64,000 bases of DNA from JAWKIW01 sp046331175 (GTDB lineage: Bacteria > Actinomycetota > Acidimicrobiia > Acidimicrobiales > Acidimicrobilacustridaceae), in NCBI GenBank assembly GCA_046331175.1, contig JAXLRI010000016.1, forward strand, positions 70,165 through 134,164, given 5' to 3'. The notes beneath the pieces were generated by a model. It did not search any database. It saw nothing but the letters and a program-made list of their open reading frames with translations, and was not told where the DNA came from. The translations under genes and the position numbers were made by a program. Below are positions 25,174 through 34,169 of the stretch, piece by piece; the stretch's first letter is position 1; each line of letters opens with the position of its first letter.

Positions 25174-25896
25174 TCAGGTGGCGGCGGCGCGGATGCGGTC
25201 GTAGAGGTCGGCCTGACCGAACCGCTCGAGGCGGTCGACCGGCACCCGGCCCCACGTGGCGAGCAGGAGGTCCTCGGCGCGGCCGCGCACGGCAGCATCG
25301 CCCTTGGCGTGCTCGTGGGCGATCGTCGGGCCGCCGGCGGCGAAGGTGACCAGCCACTCGCCGTCGGCGTCGGTGGCGTGCAGGTGCACGGTGGCGTCGT
25401 CGCCGGGTTGGTCGTCGACCCGCGGGAGGAAGACGCCGAGCAGCTCGTCGAGGCCGTCGACGGCCAGCGGCGCGGCGATGGGGGCGGGGTCGCCGATGGC
25501 GGCCTGCGCGTCCCAGGCGTGCACCACGAGCTCGTGGGCCAGGCGCCGTCGCCACCAGCCCGCCGTGCCCGGACCGGCCCAGGTCCACGCGGGCCGGTCG
25601 TCGGCGAGCCCGGCGAGCCCGGCCACCGCCTCGGCGGTGCCGTCGACGACCCAGCCGAGCACGGCCGCCCCCTCGGGCGGCTCGGGCACGTCGCGGCGGC
25701 GGACCTGCTCGCCGCCACCGGCGGCGTTGGCGGCGCCCCACCGCACGATGCGCCCCACGTGGCCGGCGAGCGCCTCGACGTCCCACCCGGGACACGCGGC
25801 CACCGGCCGTCCGACGCCCTCGGCCGGCACCGCCCCGAAGGCGCGGCCGGCGTCGGCCAGCGCCTGCAGGAGGTCGTCGGGGGGGTACGGGTCCAT
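25174..25896 (-). CDS. Maleylpyruvate isomerase family (mycothiol-dependent DinB-like) protein
   Basis: 240 residues from ATG 25896 behind GGAGGAG. The N-terminal DinB-like four-helix bundle contains VAACPGWDVEALAGHVGRIV, the family's conserved P-W-x(4)-H motif; HELVVHAWDAQAAIGDPAPI supplies the second and third metal-binding histidine/aspartate region. The C-terminal domain resembles the MDMPI C domain (TVHLHATDADGEWLVTF). Members use mycothiol as thiol cofactor for isomerisation or transfer. The presence of this family supports an actinobacterial, mycothiol-making host. Substrate unknown. Confidence 0.8.
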   Translation of the reverse strand: MDPYPPDDLLQALADAGRAFGAVPAEGVGRPVAACPGWDVEALAGHVGRIVRWGAANAAGGGEQVRRRDVPEPPEGAAVLGWVVDGTAEAVAGLAGLADDRPAWTWAGPGTAGWWRRRLAHELVVHAWDAQAAIGDPAPIAAPLAVDGLDELLGVFLPRVDDQPGDDATVHLHATDADGEWLVTFAAGGPTIAHEHAKGDAAVRGRAEDLLLATWGRVPVDRLERFGQADLYDRIRAAAT

Positions 25897-25976
25897 GGGC
25901 TCCTCCGGCTCGTCTCGGTCGTCCTCGCCGGTCCCGCGACGACCGCCGACGTGGCGGTCGCGGGATGCGGGATCCG

Positions 25977-27872
25977 TCAGGGGGTGGTGATCGGCACCTG
26001 GAAGCTGGTGCTGTCGGCGGTGAAGTCGGAGATGCGCGTCTTCACCGTGATGGTCCACGTCCCCGCCACGGCCAGGTCGGGTGTGCCGTCGAGGATGAAG
26101 TGCCCGGGTCCGGCGGCCTGGGTGGCCTTGGTGATGGGGCCGATGCCGCGCTCGGGCAGGCTCATCTCGAGGTCGGCCTTCTGCACCTGCATCGGGGTGC
26201 CGGTGGGCGTGCTGTAGGTCAGGTGGATGTTGTTGGTGCCGACCAGGGCCGGGCTGACCACGATGTTGAGGCGGTTGCCGCCGTCGATCGTCTGGGTCTG
26301 GTTGAACGGCCCGGCGGTGGCCTGCCCGGATCGACCCGGGGTGACGTTGACCAGCACGGCGGTGATGGCCAGCACCACCACGAGGCCGATCGCCTCGAGC
26401 CGGGCGGTCCGCACGAGGCGATCCCACCTCGGGCGCGGGGCGGCCGGCGCGTTGCCGAGCTCGCCCTGCACGAAGTCCTCCTCCTCGTCGCCGAGCGACG
26501 GCAGGAGGCGCACGTTGTTGTAGAGGGCGACCACGCCGACCGCGGCGGCGACCAGCACCTTGGCCAGCAGCAGCCGGCCGTAGGTGGTGGTGAGGAGGTT
26601 GTTCAGGCCGCCGAGCTGCGTCCACGCCAGGGCCACGCCGGCGACGGTGAGCAGGGCCACCGAGATGGCGGCCGTGGTGGAGAAGCGGGCGACGATGCGC
26701 CCGGTCTCGTAGGGGTCGGGAGCGTCGCCGTCGGCGTCGGCGTCCAGGCTGCCGCCCTCGTCGTCGGGGCCACCAGCGGCGTCCGTCGGCCGCTCGAGCA
26801 CGGCGGTGGCGGTGGCGCCCGAGCCGGCGGTGGCGGCGGCGGTGGCGGTGTCGTCGGCCTCGGTGGTGGACGGAACCGTGCCGCCAGCCTCGTCGTCGGC
26901 CGCCGCGGCCCGCACGCGGGCCCGCAGGGTGATGGCCAGCGCCACCAGCCCGCCGAACCAGATGGCGGCCACGATCACGTGCAGGGCGTCGGCGCTGAGG
27001 GCCAGCCAGCGGTTCGGCCCCTCGGCGGCGTGCCCCCAGAAGGCGAACGAGGCGCAGGTCGTGATGGCGCCGTAGAAGACGAGCACCTGGGCGGCGATGC
27101 CGCGGACCTCGAGGGCGACCAGCAGGGCGGCGAGTCCCACGAGCAGCACGACGACGTTCCAGCCGAGGCCGTTGACCAGCGCCTGGCGGACGAGGGACAG
27201 GTCGCCCAGCGCGCCGAGCCCTTGGCCGGTGGCGAGGGCGGCCTGGGTGACCACCATGCCGGCGGCGCCGAGGGCGGCCACCGGGGTGCTCCAGCGCACG
27301 AGGCGGAACAGGGCGCGATCCTCGGGCCCCTCGTCGTCGAGGAAGGCCAGGAAGAACGCGGCGCCGGCGGCGAGCAGCGCCGCGGTGTACGTGATGAAGC
27401 GGAAGACGGCGCCGACGGTCTCCCAGAGCGGGTCACCGGTCGCTGGCGCGGTGGCGTCGAAGGAGGCGCCCTCGCCGACGGCGAAGACGATGGCCCCGCT
27501 CACCGGGTGGCCGTCGGCGGAGATGACCCGGTAGCTGGCCGTGTAGGTGCCGTCGCGCAGGTCGGCCGGCAGCCCGACGGCGAGGGTCTTGCCGTCGGGC
27601 TGGGTGGGGGACCCGTCGTCGACGGCGTTGCCGTCGCGGCCGACGACCTGCAGGCCCTTGCCGACGGTCGTGACGTCCTCGCTGAAGGTGATGCGGACGT
27701 CCTTGGGGGGCGTGGTCAGCCGCTCGCGGTCGCCGGGGCTGGAGGCCACGACCACCGCGTGGGCGGCGGCGGGACCGGCGAGGGCGACGAGCGCCGCCAG
27801 CACGCCGGCGAGGACCACGGCCGCGCGGGCGAGGCGGGCGGCGGTGGTCGGCGGGGCGGCGGACGAGGACAT
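25977..27872 (-). CDS. CopC-CopD fusion, copper handling membrane protein
   Basis: 631 residues from ATG 27872 (GTG 27878 also possible). A signal peptide (VLAGVLAALVALAGPAAAHA) ends so that the mature CopC domain starts at or next to His, as needed for its Cu(II) site. The CopC domain (about 38-135) has VVASSPGDRERLTTPPKDVR and the second histidine in RVISADGHPVSGAIVFAVG. CopD-type membrane helices follow from about 155 to 365 and continue after an acidic Ala/Thr-rich cytosolic loop (about 310-375). The C-terminal 110 residues are an extracytoplasmic YtkA-like domain. Such CopCD fusions import or bind copper. No copper regulator is adjacent. Confidence 0.82.
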   Translation of the reverse strand: MSSSAAPPTTAARLARAAVVLAGVLAALVALAGPAAAHAVVVASSPGDRERLTTPPKDVRITFSEDVTTVGKGLQVVGRDGNAVDDGSPTQPDGKTLAVGLPADLRDGTYTASYRVISADGHPVSGAIVFAVGEGASFDATAPATGDPLWETVGAVFRFITYTAALLAAGAAFFLAFLDDEGPEDRALFRLVRWSTPVAALGAAGMVVTQAALATGQGLGALGDLSLVRQALVNGLGWNVVVLLVGLAALLVALEVRGIAAQVLVFYGAITTCASFAFWGHAAEGPNRWLALSADALHVIVAAIWFGGLVALAITLRARVRAAAADDEAGGTVPSTTEADDTATAAATAGSGATATAVLERPTDAAGGPDDEGGSLDADADGDAPDPYETGRIVARFSTTAAISVALLTVAGVALAWTQLGGLNNLLTTTYGRLLLAKVLVAAAVGVVALYNNVRLLPSLGDEEEDFVQGELGNAPAAPRPRWDRLVRTARLEAIGLVVVLAITAVLVNVTPGRSGQATAGPFNQTQTIDGGNRLNIVVSPALVGTNNIHLTYSTPTGTPMQVQKADLEMSLPERGIGPITKATQAAGPGHFILDGTPDLAVAGTWTITVKTRISDFTADSTSFQVPITTP

Positions 27873-27955
27873 GGTCACGGGCGTCGGTGGTCGCCGGTGC
27901 GATCGGCCGACCGCTCGACCCTACCGGCCGGGCGCGCGCGGGTGGCAGCCGGGCC

Positions 27956-28717
27956 TCAGCCGGCGAGGGCGGCGAGGAGCTCGTCGTGGAGCAGGCCGTT
28001 GGTGGCGACCCCGGTGCCGGTGCCCGGGTCGGTGGCCCCGGCGAAGTCGGTGAAGCGCCCCCCGGCCTCGGCGAGGATCACCGGCATGGGGGCCACGTCC
28101 CAGAGGGCGACCTCGGGGTCGACCATGGCGTCGATGCGGCCGGTGGCGACCAGGGCGTAGCCGTAGCCGTCGCCCCAGGTGCGCAGGACCGTGCCGGCGT
28201 GCTTCACCCGCAGCAGCAGCTCGTCGTCCCAGTGCTCGAAGCCGCAGCTGGAGAGGTGGGCGCCCCGCAGGGAGGCGCGGGCGCTCACCTGGGCCGGGCG
28301 CCCGTCGACGAAGCACCCCAGGCCGCGGCCGGCGTACACCGTCTCGCCGAGCCCGGGCAGGTTGATGACGCCGATGGCGTCGCCCTCGTCGTCGCGCAGG
28401 GCCAGCAGGTTGCAGTACAGCGGCACCCCGTGGGTGAAGGCCTTGGTGCCGTCGATGGGGTCGATGATCCAGGTGCGGCCCGAGGTGCCGTCGGTGTCGG
28501 CCTCCTCCTCGCCGATGACGGCGTCGGCGGGCCAGCGGCGGGCGATCTCCGCTCGCAGGAAGCGCTCGGCGGCCTTGTCGGCCTCGGTGACGGGGGTGCC
28601 GTCGCCCTTGCGGTCGACCACGAGGTCGTCCCGGCGGAACCACTCGAGGGTGAGGGCGCCGGCCTGGCGCACCAGGTCGACGACGTCGTCCAGCAGGGCG
28701 GGGTCCACGGGAGCCAT
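27956..28717 (-). CDS. Inositol monophosphatase family, histidinol-phosphatase-like
   Basis: 253 residues from ATG 28717. The metal-binding motifs are all present: VIGEEEA (site 1 glutamate), WIIDPIDGTKAFTHG (the DPIDGT signature), and the late motif VALWDVAPMPVILAEAGG with its aspartate. TKAF after DPIDGT and the 253-residue length are typical of HisN-type histidinol-phosphatases of actinobacteria, but inositol-phosphatase activity is equally possible. It is divergent from the P450 with 36 nt between starts, and lies upstream of the CopCD gene on the same strand. Confidence 0.85.
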   Translation of the reverse strand: MAPVDPALLDDVVDLVRQAGALTLEWFRRDDLVVDRKGDGTPVTEADKAAERFLRAEIARRWPADAVIGEEEADTDGTSGRTWIIDPIDGTKAFTHGVPLYCNLLALRDDEGDAIGVINLPGLGETVYAGRGLGCFVDGRPAQVSARASLRGAHLSSCGFEHWDDELLLRVKHAGTVLRTWGDGYGYALVATGRIDAMVDPEVALWDVAPMPVILAEAGGRFTDFAGATDPGTGTGVATNGLLHDELLAALAG

Positions 28718-28753
28718 GGCCCCAGCATGGCAGCCGGTCGTTAGCCTCGGGGC

Positions 28754-30040
28754 ATGACCGACACGGCCGACGTCCCGGTGCTCTTCAACCCGTTCGAGCC
28801 CGGGTTCTTCGACGACCCGTACGCGCAGTACCGACGGGTGCGGGCCGCCGAGCCGGTGCACCGCACGCCGCTCGACGTGTGGATGCTCTTCCGCTACGAG
28901 GACTGCTTCTCGTTGCTGCGCGACCCGAGCACGAGCGTCGAGATGGCCAAGGCGTGGGAGATCAACCCGGGTGCCCGCCAGGAGCGCATGGAGCAGATGC
29001 GGGCGCTGCTGCCCGAGATGGACGAGGAGCCGCGGCAGAACCGGTCGATCCTCAACGTGGACCCGCCCGACCACACCCGTCTGCGCAAGCTTCTGTCGAA
29101 GGTCTTCACGCCGCGCCGGGTCGAGGACCTGCGCCCCAAGGTGCGCCAGCTGGTGGACGAGCACCTCGACGCGGTCGCCGAGCGGGGCGAGATGGACGTG
29201 ATCGCCGACCTCGCCTTCCCCCTGCCGTTCACCGTCATCTCCGAGATGCTCGGCATGCCCGACGCCGACCGCGACCAGCTGCGGGCGTGGTCGCACACCG
29301 GCGTCCGCCTCCTCGACCCGATCTTGGCGCCCGACCAGATCCGCGAGTCGCTGCAGGCGATGCAGCACATGTTCGAGCACTGCGCCGAGGTGATCGCGTG
29401 GAAGCGGGCCAACCCGGCCGACGACCTCCTCACCGCCCTCATCGACGCCGAGGAGGACGGCGAGACGCTGTCGCCCGAGGAGCTGCAGGACCAGGTCGTC
29501 CTGCTGTTCATCGCCGGCCACGAGACCACGGTGAACCTCATCGGCAACGGGACGCGCGCCCTGCTGGCCCACCCCGACCAGCAGGCCCGGCTGCGCGACG
29601 ACCCCTCCCTCGACGCCGCGGCCGTCGACGAGCTGCTGCGCTTCGACTCGCCGGTGCAGTTCTCGCGGCGGATCGTGCTGCGCGACGTCGAGATCGGCGG
29701 CCAGCAGATCGAGGCCGGCACCTTCGTGATGACCTGCCTGGGTGCCGCCAACCACGACCCCGAGCAGTTCGGTCCCGACGCCGACGCCCTGGACCTCGGC
29801 CGGGAGGGCGCCGGTCGCCACCTCTCGTTCGGCAGCGGCATCCACCACTGCCTCGGGGCCGCCCTGGCGCGGCTCGAGGGCCAGGAGGCGATCGGCCGGC
29901 TGGTGCGCCGCTTCCCCGACCTGGCGCCGGCCTCGGAGGCCTCGGCGTGGAACGGCCGCATCGTGCTGCGGGGCCTCGACGAGCTGCCCGTGCGGTTCAC
30001 GCCGACGGGCGGGGCGGCCGACCCCGGCGCGACGAGCTGA
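28754..30040 (+). CDS. Cytochrome P450
   Basis: 428 residues from ATG 28754; TTAGCC at 28741-28746 plus 7 nt suggests a leaderless mRNA. Soluble bacterial class P450: oxygen-binding I-helix AGHETTVNLIGNGTRALL, K-helix ELLRFDSPVQFSRR (ExxR), and the heme-ligand loop HLSFGSGIHHCLGAALARLE with its cysteine. It needs ferredoxin and reductase, which are not adjacent. The next gene is a zinc alcohol dehydrogenase, so hydroxylation followed by oxidation of an alcohol is possible, but the substrate cannot be told. Confidence 0.95.
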   Translation: MTDTADVPVLFNPFEPGFFDDPYAQYRRVRAAEPVHRTPLDVWMLFRYEDCFSLLRDPSTSVEMAKAWEINPGARQERMEQMRALLPEMDEEPRQNRSILNVDPPDHTRLRKLLSKVFTPRRVEDLRPKVRQLVDEHLDAVAERGEMDVIADLAFPLPFTVISEMLGMPDADRDQLRAWSHTGVRLLDPILAPDQIRESLQAMQHMFEHCAEVIAWKRANPADDLLTALIDAEEDGETLSPEELQDQVVLLFIAGHETTVNLIGNGTRALLAHPDQQARLRDDPSLDAAAVDELLRFDSPVQFSRRIVLRDVEIGGQQIEAGTFVMTCLGAANHDPEQFGPDADALDLGREGAGRHLSFGSGIHHCLGAALARLEGQEAIGRLVRRFPDLAPASEASAWNGRIVLRGLDELPVRFTPTGGAADPGATS

Positions 30041-30152
30041 CGGGACCGCGGTCGGGAGCGGTCGCGGGCGCTAGGTTCGCCCGCGCCCCGTCCGGCGGTC
30101 CGGTCGAGCGGGGGCGCCGCCACCGGCGGCGACGAGCCCGGGGGGTGCCAAG

Positions 30153-31259
30153 GTGCGCGCTGCAGTGCTGGAGGCGGCGGGGACGCCGCTCGTGGTGGTC
30201 GACGACGTGGAGCTCGCCGCGCCGCGCGTGGGCGAGGTGAAGGTCCGGGTCCACGCCTGTGGGGTGTGCCACTCCGACCTGAGCATCGTCGACGGGTCGC
30301 TGCCGGGGCTCACGCCGGTGGTGCTCGGCCACGAGGCGGCCGGCGTGGTCGAGGAGGTCGGCCCCGGGGTCACCGGCCTGGTGCCCGGCGACCAGGTCGT
30401 GCTGACGCCGTCGCCTCCGTGCGGCCGCTGCTACTGGTGCGTGCGCGGCGAGTGGTCGGTGTGCGTCAACAGCCTCGGGCTCATGACCTCGACGCTGCCC
30501 GACGGCTCCACCCCGCTGCGCCGGGGCGACGTGCCGGTCTTCCGTGGCCTGGGCGTGGCCGCCTTCGCCGAGCACGTCATCACCCCGTCGAGCGGCGCGG
30601 TCAAGGTGCCCGACGACGTCGACCTCGAGGTGGCCTGCGTCCTCGGGTGCGCCGTGCAGACCGGGGTGGGGGCCGTGCTGAACACCGCGAAGGTTCCAGA
30701 GGGCTCGACCGTCCTGGTCCTCGGGCTCGGCGGCGTCGGCCTCTCGGTCGTGCAGGGCGCCTCGCTCGCCGGCGCGTCGCGCATCGTCGTGTCCGATCCG
30801 GTGCGCGAGCGGCGGGAGGCGGCGGCGGGGTTCGGGGCGACCGACCTCGTCGATCCCACCGAGTCCGATGTCGTCGCCGCGGCCCAGGACCTCACCGCCG
30901 GCATCGGCGTCGACTACGCCTTCGACGCCGTCGGGCGGTCGTCGCTGGTCAACGCCGGCATCGACGCCACCCGCATGGGCGGCATGGTGGTGATGGTCGG
31001 CATGCCGCCCCTCGACGACCAGCTCACGCTGTCGTCGGCGACGATCTTCGCGGCCACGGAGAAGAAGCTCGTGGGGTGCCTGCTCGGCAGCGTGAACTCG
31101 CTGCGGGAGATCCCACGGCTGGTCGACCTGTGGCGGGGCGGCCGCCTCGACCTCGAGGCGCTCATCACCGCCCGGCGTCCGCTGGGCGAGATCAACGAGG
31201 CCTTCGACGACCTCCGCGCCGCCCGCGGCATCCGCACCGTCCTGCACGTCGCCGCCTGA
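30153..31259 (+). CDS. Zinc-dependent alcohol dehydrogenase, MDR superfamily
   Basis: 368 residues from GTG 30153. Catalytic zinc: HACGVCHSDLSIVDG (Cys) and LGHEAAGVVEEVGPGV (GHE motif). Structural zinc: PCGRCYWCVRGEWSVC with four cysteines. The NAD-binding motif VLGLGGVGLSVVQGASLAGA follows at about 190. The length, the class III-like cysteine spacing and the FRGLGVAAFAEH segment fit actinobacterial aryl/alkyl alcohol or mycothiol-type dehydrogenases. A TAGGTT -10-like hexamer near 30072 may give it a separate promoter from the P450, which ends 112 nt earlier. Confidence 0.92.
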   Translation: MRAAVLEAAGTPLVVVDDVELAAPRVGEVKVRVHACGVCHSDLSIVDGSLPGLTPVVLGHEAAGVVEEVGPGVTGLVPGDQVVLTPSPPCGRCYWCVRGEWSVCVNSLGLMTSTLPDGSTPLRRGDVPVFRGLGVAAFAEHVITPSSGAVKVPDDVDLEVACVLGCAVQTGVGAVLNTAKVPEGSTVLVLGLGGVGLSVVQGASLAGASRIVVSDPVRERREAAAGFGATDLVDPTESDVVAAAQDLTAGIGVDYAFDAVGRSSLVNAGIDATRMGGMVVMVGMPPLDDQLTLSSATIFAATEKKLVGCLLGSVNSLREIPRLVDLWRGGRLDLEALITARRPLGEINEAFDDLRAARGIRTVLHVAA

Positions 31260-31318
31260 ACCCGTCGTCGGTCCGCCCCCCGGCCGACCGGCGCGTCGCC
31301 CCGGGGCCGTGGCGCGGG

Positions 31319-31981
31319 TCAGACGCGCGGCGGCTTGGTGCCCTGGGTCCACCGGGCGCCGTCCCAGTACCGCTCGTCGGCCTCGCCGAAGGGGTCGGGG
31401 TACCAGCCGGGGTCGGGATCGGGCCGGCGGCTGGCCGGGTCGGGCGGCGGGGCGGCGGGGCCCGGCTCGGGCGGTCGGGGGCCGGGCTGCTGGCTGGGGT
31501 GACCCGCCGACGGCCACGCACCCGAGCGCCCGGGGGGCGGCTCGCTCGGCGGCGCCGGTGCCCCGGGGTCGCCGGCGCCGGGCCACCAGCCGCCACCCAT
31601 CCCGGCCTCGCCGGGGCCCGCTGGCGTCGGTCCGGACGGGTGGTCGTCCTCGTGGGTGGCGCCGGCGGCTCGCCAGAAGGCGTCGACCTGGGCGCGGTAG
31701 CCGGCGTCGTCGAGGCGGCCGGCGAGGTGGTCGGTGCGGGCCGACGCCAGGCCGCGGGCGAGGCGCCCCTGGTGGGCGTCCAGGCCGACGGCGTGCTGGC
31801 AGACCGGGCAGACGAGGAGGTGCCGCGCGCTCGTGGGGATGACGGGCACGAAGAACAGCGACACCCACGACCGCTGCTGGAGCAGGTGGAACTCGACCTG
31901 GTTGCCGCAGGCGGGGCACCGGGCCGGGGCCACCGGACCGAGGTCGCGGGGCCGGCGCGGCCCGTAGCCGAAGATGAGCAT
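31319..31981 (-). CDS. Zinc-ribbon plus DUF2510 protein
   Basis: 220 residues from ATG 31981, with ribosome site GGAGG 5 nt upstream and TACCCT further up. The N-terminus (MLIFGYGPRRPRDLGPVAP, CPACGN and later CPVCQ) is a zinc-ribbon family often starting with this FG-G-R signature. A long Pro/Gly-rich linker (about 105-185) leads to a C-terminal DUF2510 module PGWYPDPFGEADERYWDGAR, a short actinobacterial motif usually on membrane or secreted proteins. One hydrophobic stretch (SWVSLFFVPVIP) is short. Function unknown. Confidence 0.75.
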   Translation of the reverse strand: MLIFGYGPRRPRDLGPVAPARCPACGNQVEFHLLQQRSWVSLFFVPVIPTSARHLLVCPVCQHAVGLDAHQGRLARGLASARTDHLAGRLDDAGYRAQVDAFWRAAGATHEDDHPSGPTPAGPGEAGMGGGWWPGAGDPGAPAPPSEPPPGRSGAWPSAGHPSQQPGPRPPEPGPAAPPPDPASRRPDPDPGWYPDPFGEADERYWDGARWTQGTKPPRV

Positions 31982-32121
31982 GGCGAACCTCCGCGCCGAG
32001 GGTACCGGCCGGCTTCAGGTCGTCGACCATCGCCGGGTGGGGCGCCGACACCGTCGGTGGTGCGAGACTGGGTGGTGCGGCATCCGCGACGGGCGGGACC
32101 GCCGCGAGTGAGGTGATCGCG

Positions 32122-32394
32122 ATGGACGAGCAGCAGCAACGGCAGGCGGCGATCAACCGGTTGAAGGACAAGCGCGGGTTCTGGTCGAACCTGGCCGCCT
32201 ACGTCGTGGTCAACGGCTTCCTCGTGCTGGTGTGGGCCTTCTCGGGCGCGGGGTCCTTCTGGCCGATCTGGGTGATCGGCGGCTGGGGGATCGGCCTGGC
32301 GCTGCACGCCTGGTCGGTGTTCGGCCAGAAGCCGATCACCGAGGAGGACGTGCAGCGGGAGATGGGCAAGGGCGGTGGTGACGTCGTCGGCTGA
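32122..32394 (+). CDS. 2TM domain protein
   Basis: 90 residues from ATG 32122 (GTG 32113 also in frame; GAGG sits 9 nt before the ATG). RQAAINRLKDKRGFWSNLAA leads into two helices, AYVVVNGFLVLVWAFSGAG and FWPIWVIGGWGIGLALHAW, then a short polar tail. This is the small 2TM domain (often N-terminal to kinases or free-standing). It overlaps the next gene by 20 nt and so heads a three-gene operon. Confidence 0.8.
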   Translation: MDEQQQRQAAINRLKDKRGFWSNLAAYVVVNGFLVLVWAFSGAGSFWPIWVIGGWGIGLALHAWSVFGQKPITEEDVQREMGKGGGDVVG

Positions 32395-33472
32395 CCTCTC
32401 CGCCGCTGCTGTTGCCCCGACCGACGGGCGCGGGCCCGATCCGTCGGACGCAGTCCCGCCGCGCCTGCGGTCGTTCACGCGCGTCGCCGTCGGCGCGGTG
32501 GGCGCGCTCGCCGACCAGGCCACGGCCATCGTCGACGCAGCGGCGGCCGGGGCCGGCCAGGGCGCACCCACGGTGAACGCCGGCGGCGGGCGAGCTCGCG
32601 ACATCGCGGTGGGCGCCGTCTTCGAGGCCCAGGAGGCGGTGGGCGCCGGGCTGGAGCGGGTGGGTTCGGTGGTGTCGCCGTGGACCCGGTGGGTCTGGGG
32701 CTCGCCGTTCGTGCGCCCCGTCCGGCGCGAGGTCGATCGTCGCCTCGACGAGCTGGCCGAGCGCGGGGCGCGCGAGCAGGAGGCGGGCCGCGAGCTCACC
32801 GCCGGGGTGGTCGACGACGCCGTCGGCCGCGTCGCCGGCAGCGAGGCCCTCCCGGCGGTGGTCGACCAGGTCGTCGGAGGTGTGCTGCCAGGCATCCTCG
32901 ACTCGGCGCTGCCGGTGGCCATCGACAAGCTGGGTGAGCAGCCCGAGCTGATCGAGGGCCTGGTGAACAGCATCCTGGGGGGCATCCTCGATGCCGCCCT
33001 GCCGGTGGCCATCGACAAGCTGGGCGACCAGCCCGAGCTGATCGAGGGCCTGGTGGGCAAGATCCTCGACGGCATCCTCGACGCCGCCCTGCCCGAGGCC
33101 ATCGGCAAGCTCTCGAGCGACCCCGACCTCCTGCTTCCGGTGGTGGTGTCGATCCTGCCGGTCGCCATCGACGCCATGGGCGAGCAGCAGGACGCCATCC
33201 GCGAGATCGTGCGGTCGTCGTCCGACAGCATCACCACCGAGGTGGCCAACACGGTGCGCTCGCGCACGGTGCGCGGCGACGACGTGGTGGAGCGCATCGC
33301 CCGACGCCTGACCCTGCGCAAGACCCGGCCGGTGCTCGGCCCGCACGAGGACCTCGCCGGCGCGCTCAGCACCGCGCCGGCGCCGCCGCCGGTCGCCGAG
33401 CTGGCCGCCGGTCCGGTCCCCACCGAGGCGGTGTCGGACCGGGATGGGTCCATCGACGGAGGGGCGTCGTGA
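32375..33472 (+). CDS. Unknown protein with three 30-residue tandem repeats
   Basis: 365 residues from GTG 32375 (GTG 32378 also possible), overlapping the 2TM gene. No family recognised. The middle carries three 30-residue repeats in exact 90-bp phase (DNA 32891-32980, 32981-33070, 33071-33160); each starts GILD(S/A)ALP.AI.KL and continues (D/E)QPELIEGLV.. in the first two. Hydrophobic residues are spaced as in amphipathic helices, so a membrane-surface or coiled helical rod is likely. There is no signal peptide or clear membrane span. Flanking membrane genes 2TM and RDD are translationally coupled to it. Confidence 0.7.
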   Translation: MVTSSADLSAAAVAPTDGRGPDPSDAVPPRLRSFTRVAVGAVGALADQATAIVDAAAAGAGQGAPTVNAGGGRARDIAVGAVFEAQEAVGAGLERVGSVVSPWTRWVWGSPFVRPVRREVDRRLDELAERGAREQEAGRELTAGVVDDAVGRVAGSEALPAVVDQVVGGVLPGILDSALPVAIDKLGEQPELIEGLVNSILGGILDAALPVAIDKLGDQPELIEGLVGKILDGILDAALPEAIGKLSSDPDLLLPVVVSILPVAIDAMGEQQDAIREIVRSSSDSITTEVANTVRSRTVRGDDVVERIARRLTLRKTRPVLGPHEDLAGALSTAPAPPPVAELAAGPVPTEAVSDRDGSIDGGAS

Positions 33473-34005
33473 CGGCCACGCCCACCGCCCCCGTGCCCGC
33501 CGCCGACCACGGGCTCCAGGGCACCTACGCCGGCTTCGTCAGCCGGCTCATCGCGTACTGCATCGACGCGGTCATCGTCGTCAGCGCTCTGACGATCGGC
33601 TCCTACGTGATCGTGGCGGTGCTGCGCACGCTCGACCTGGCCCAGCAGGGGGCCACCGACTCGACGCGCGACGTGCTGACCGGCGCCATCGCCCTCACCT
33701 GCACCTTCGGCGCCTACCTGGTGCTCAGCTGGTGGCTGTTCGGCAAGTCGATCGGCAAGGCCCTGCTGGGCCTGCGGGTGGTGCGGGCCGACGGGAGCAC
33801 CCCCGGCTTCTGGCACTGCCTCCTGCGCTACCTCGCCTACGGGATCTCGGCCCTGCTCTGCTTCGCCGGGTTCGCCTGGATCGCCATCGACAACCGGCGG
33901 CGGGGCTGGCACGACCACATCGCCAGTACCTACGTCATCTACGACTGGGAGGCGCGGTCCGAGGGCCTCGGCGCCCTGGCCCAGCGCCTCCGTCCGCACG
34001 GCTGA
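33469..34005 (+). CDS. RDD family membrane protein
   Basis: 178 residues from GTG 33469, overlapping the previous stop (GTGA). The RDD domain is clear: YAGFVSRLIAYCIDAVIVVS with the R and D of its name in the first helix, a second helix GAIALTCTFGAYLVLSWWLF, then GKSIGKALLGLRVVRADG, and a third helix with DNRRRGWHDHIASTYVIYDW. Some RDD proteins carry ions or act in envelope stress; no role can be fixed here. 164 bp of GC-rich DNA follow before the convergent DUF1269 gene; they hold CGTGCTCGG repeated twice at about 34048 and short hairpins. Confidence 0.85.
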   Translation: MTATPTAPVPAADHGLQGTYAGFVSRLIAYCIDAVIVVSALTIGSYVIVAVLRTLDLAQQGATDSTRDVLTGAIALTCTFGAYLVLSWWLFGKSIGKALLGLRVVRADGSTPGFWHCLLRYLAYGISALLCFAGFAWIAIDNRRRGWHDHIASTYVIYDWEARSEGLGALAQRLRPHG

Positions 34006-34169
34006 GCGCGCGGCCGGCCCGGATCGCGTCGGGCCGGTCGATGTGGGCGTGCTCGGCGTGCTCGGCGTGCGTCGTGTCGGACGCGACGGCGCCGCCGGCG
34101 GACCGGCGGCACCGTCGTCGACGTCGTGGCGTCGGGCCGGTCGCGGACCCGGGGGCCCGACCGGTGCGA

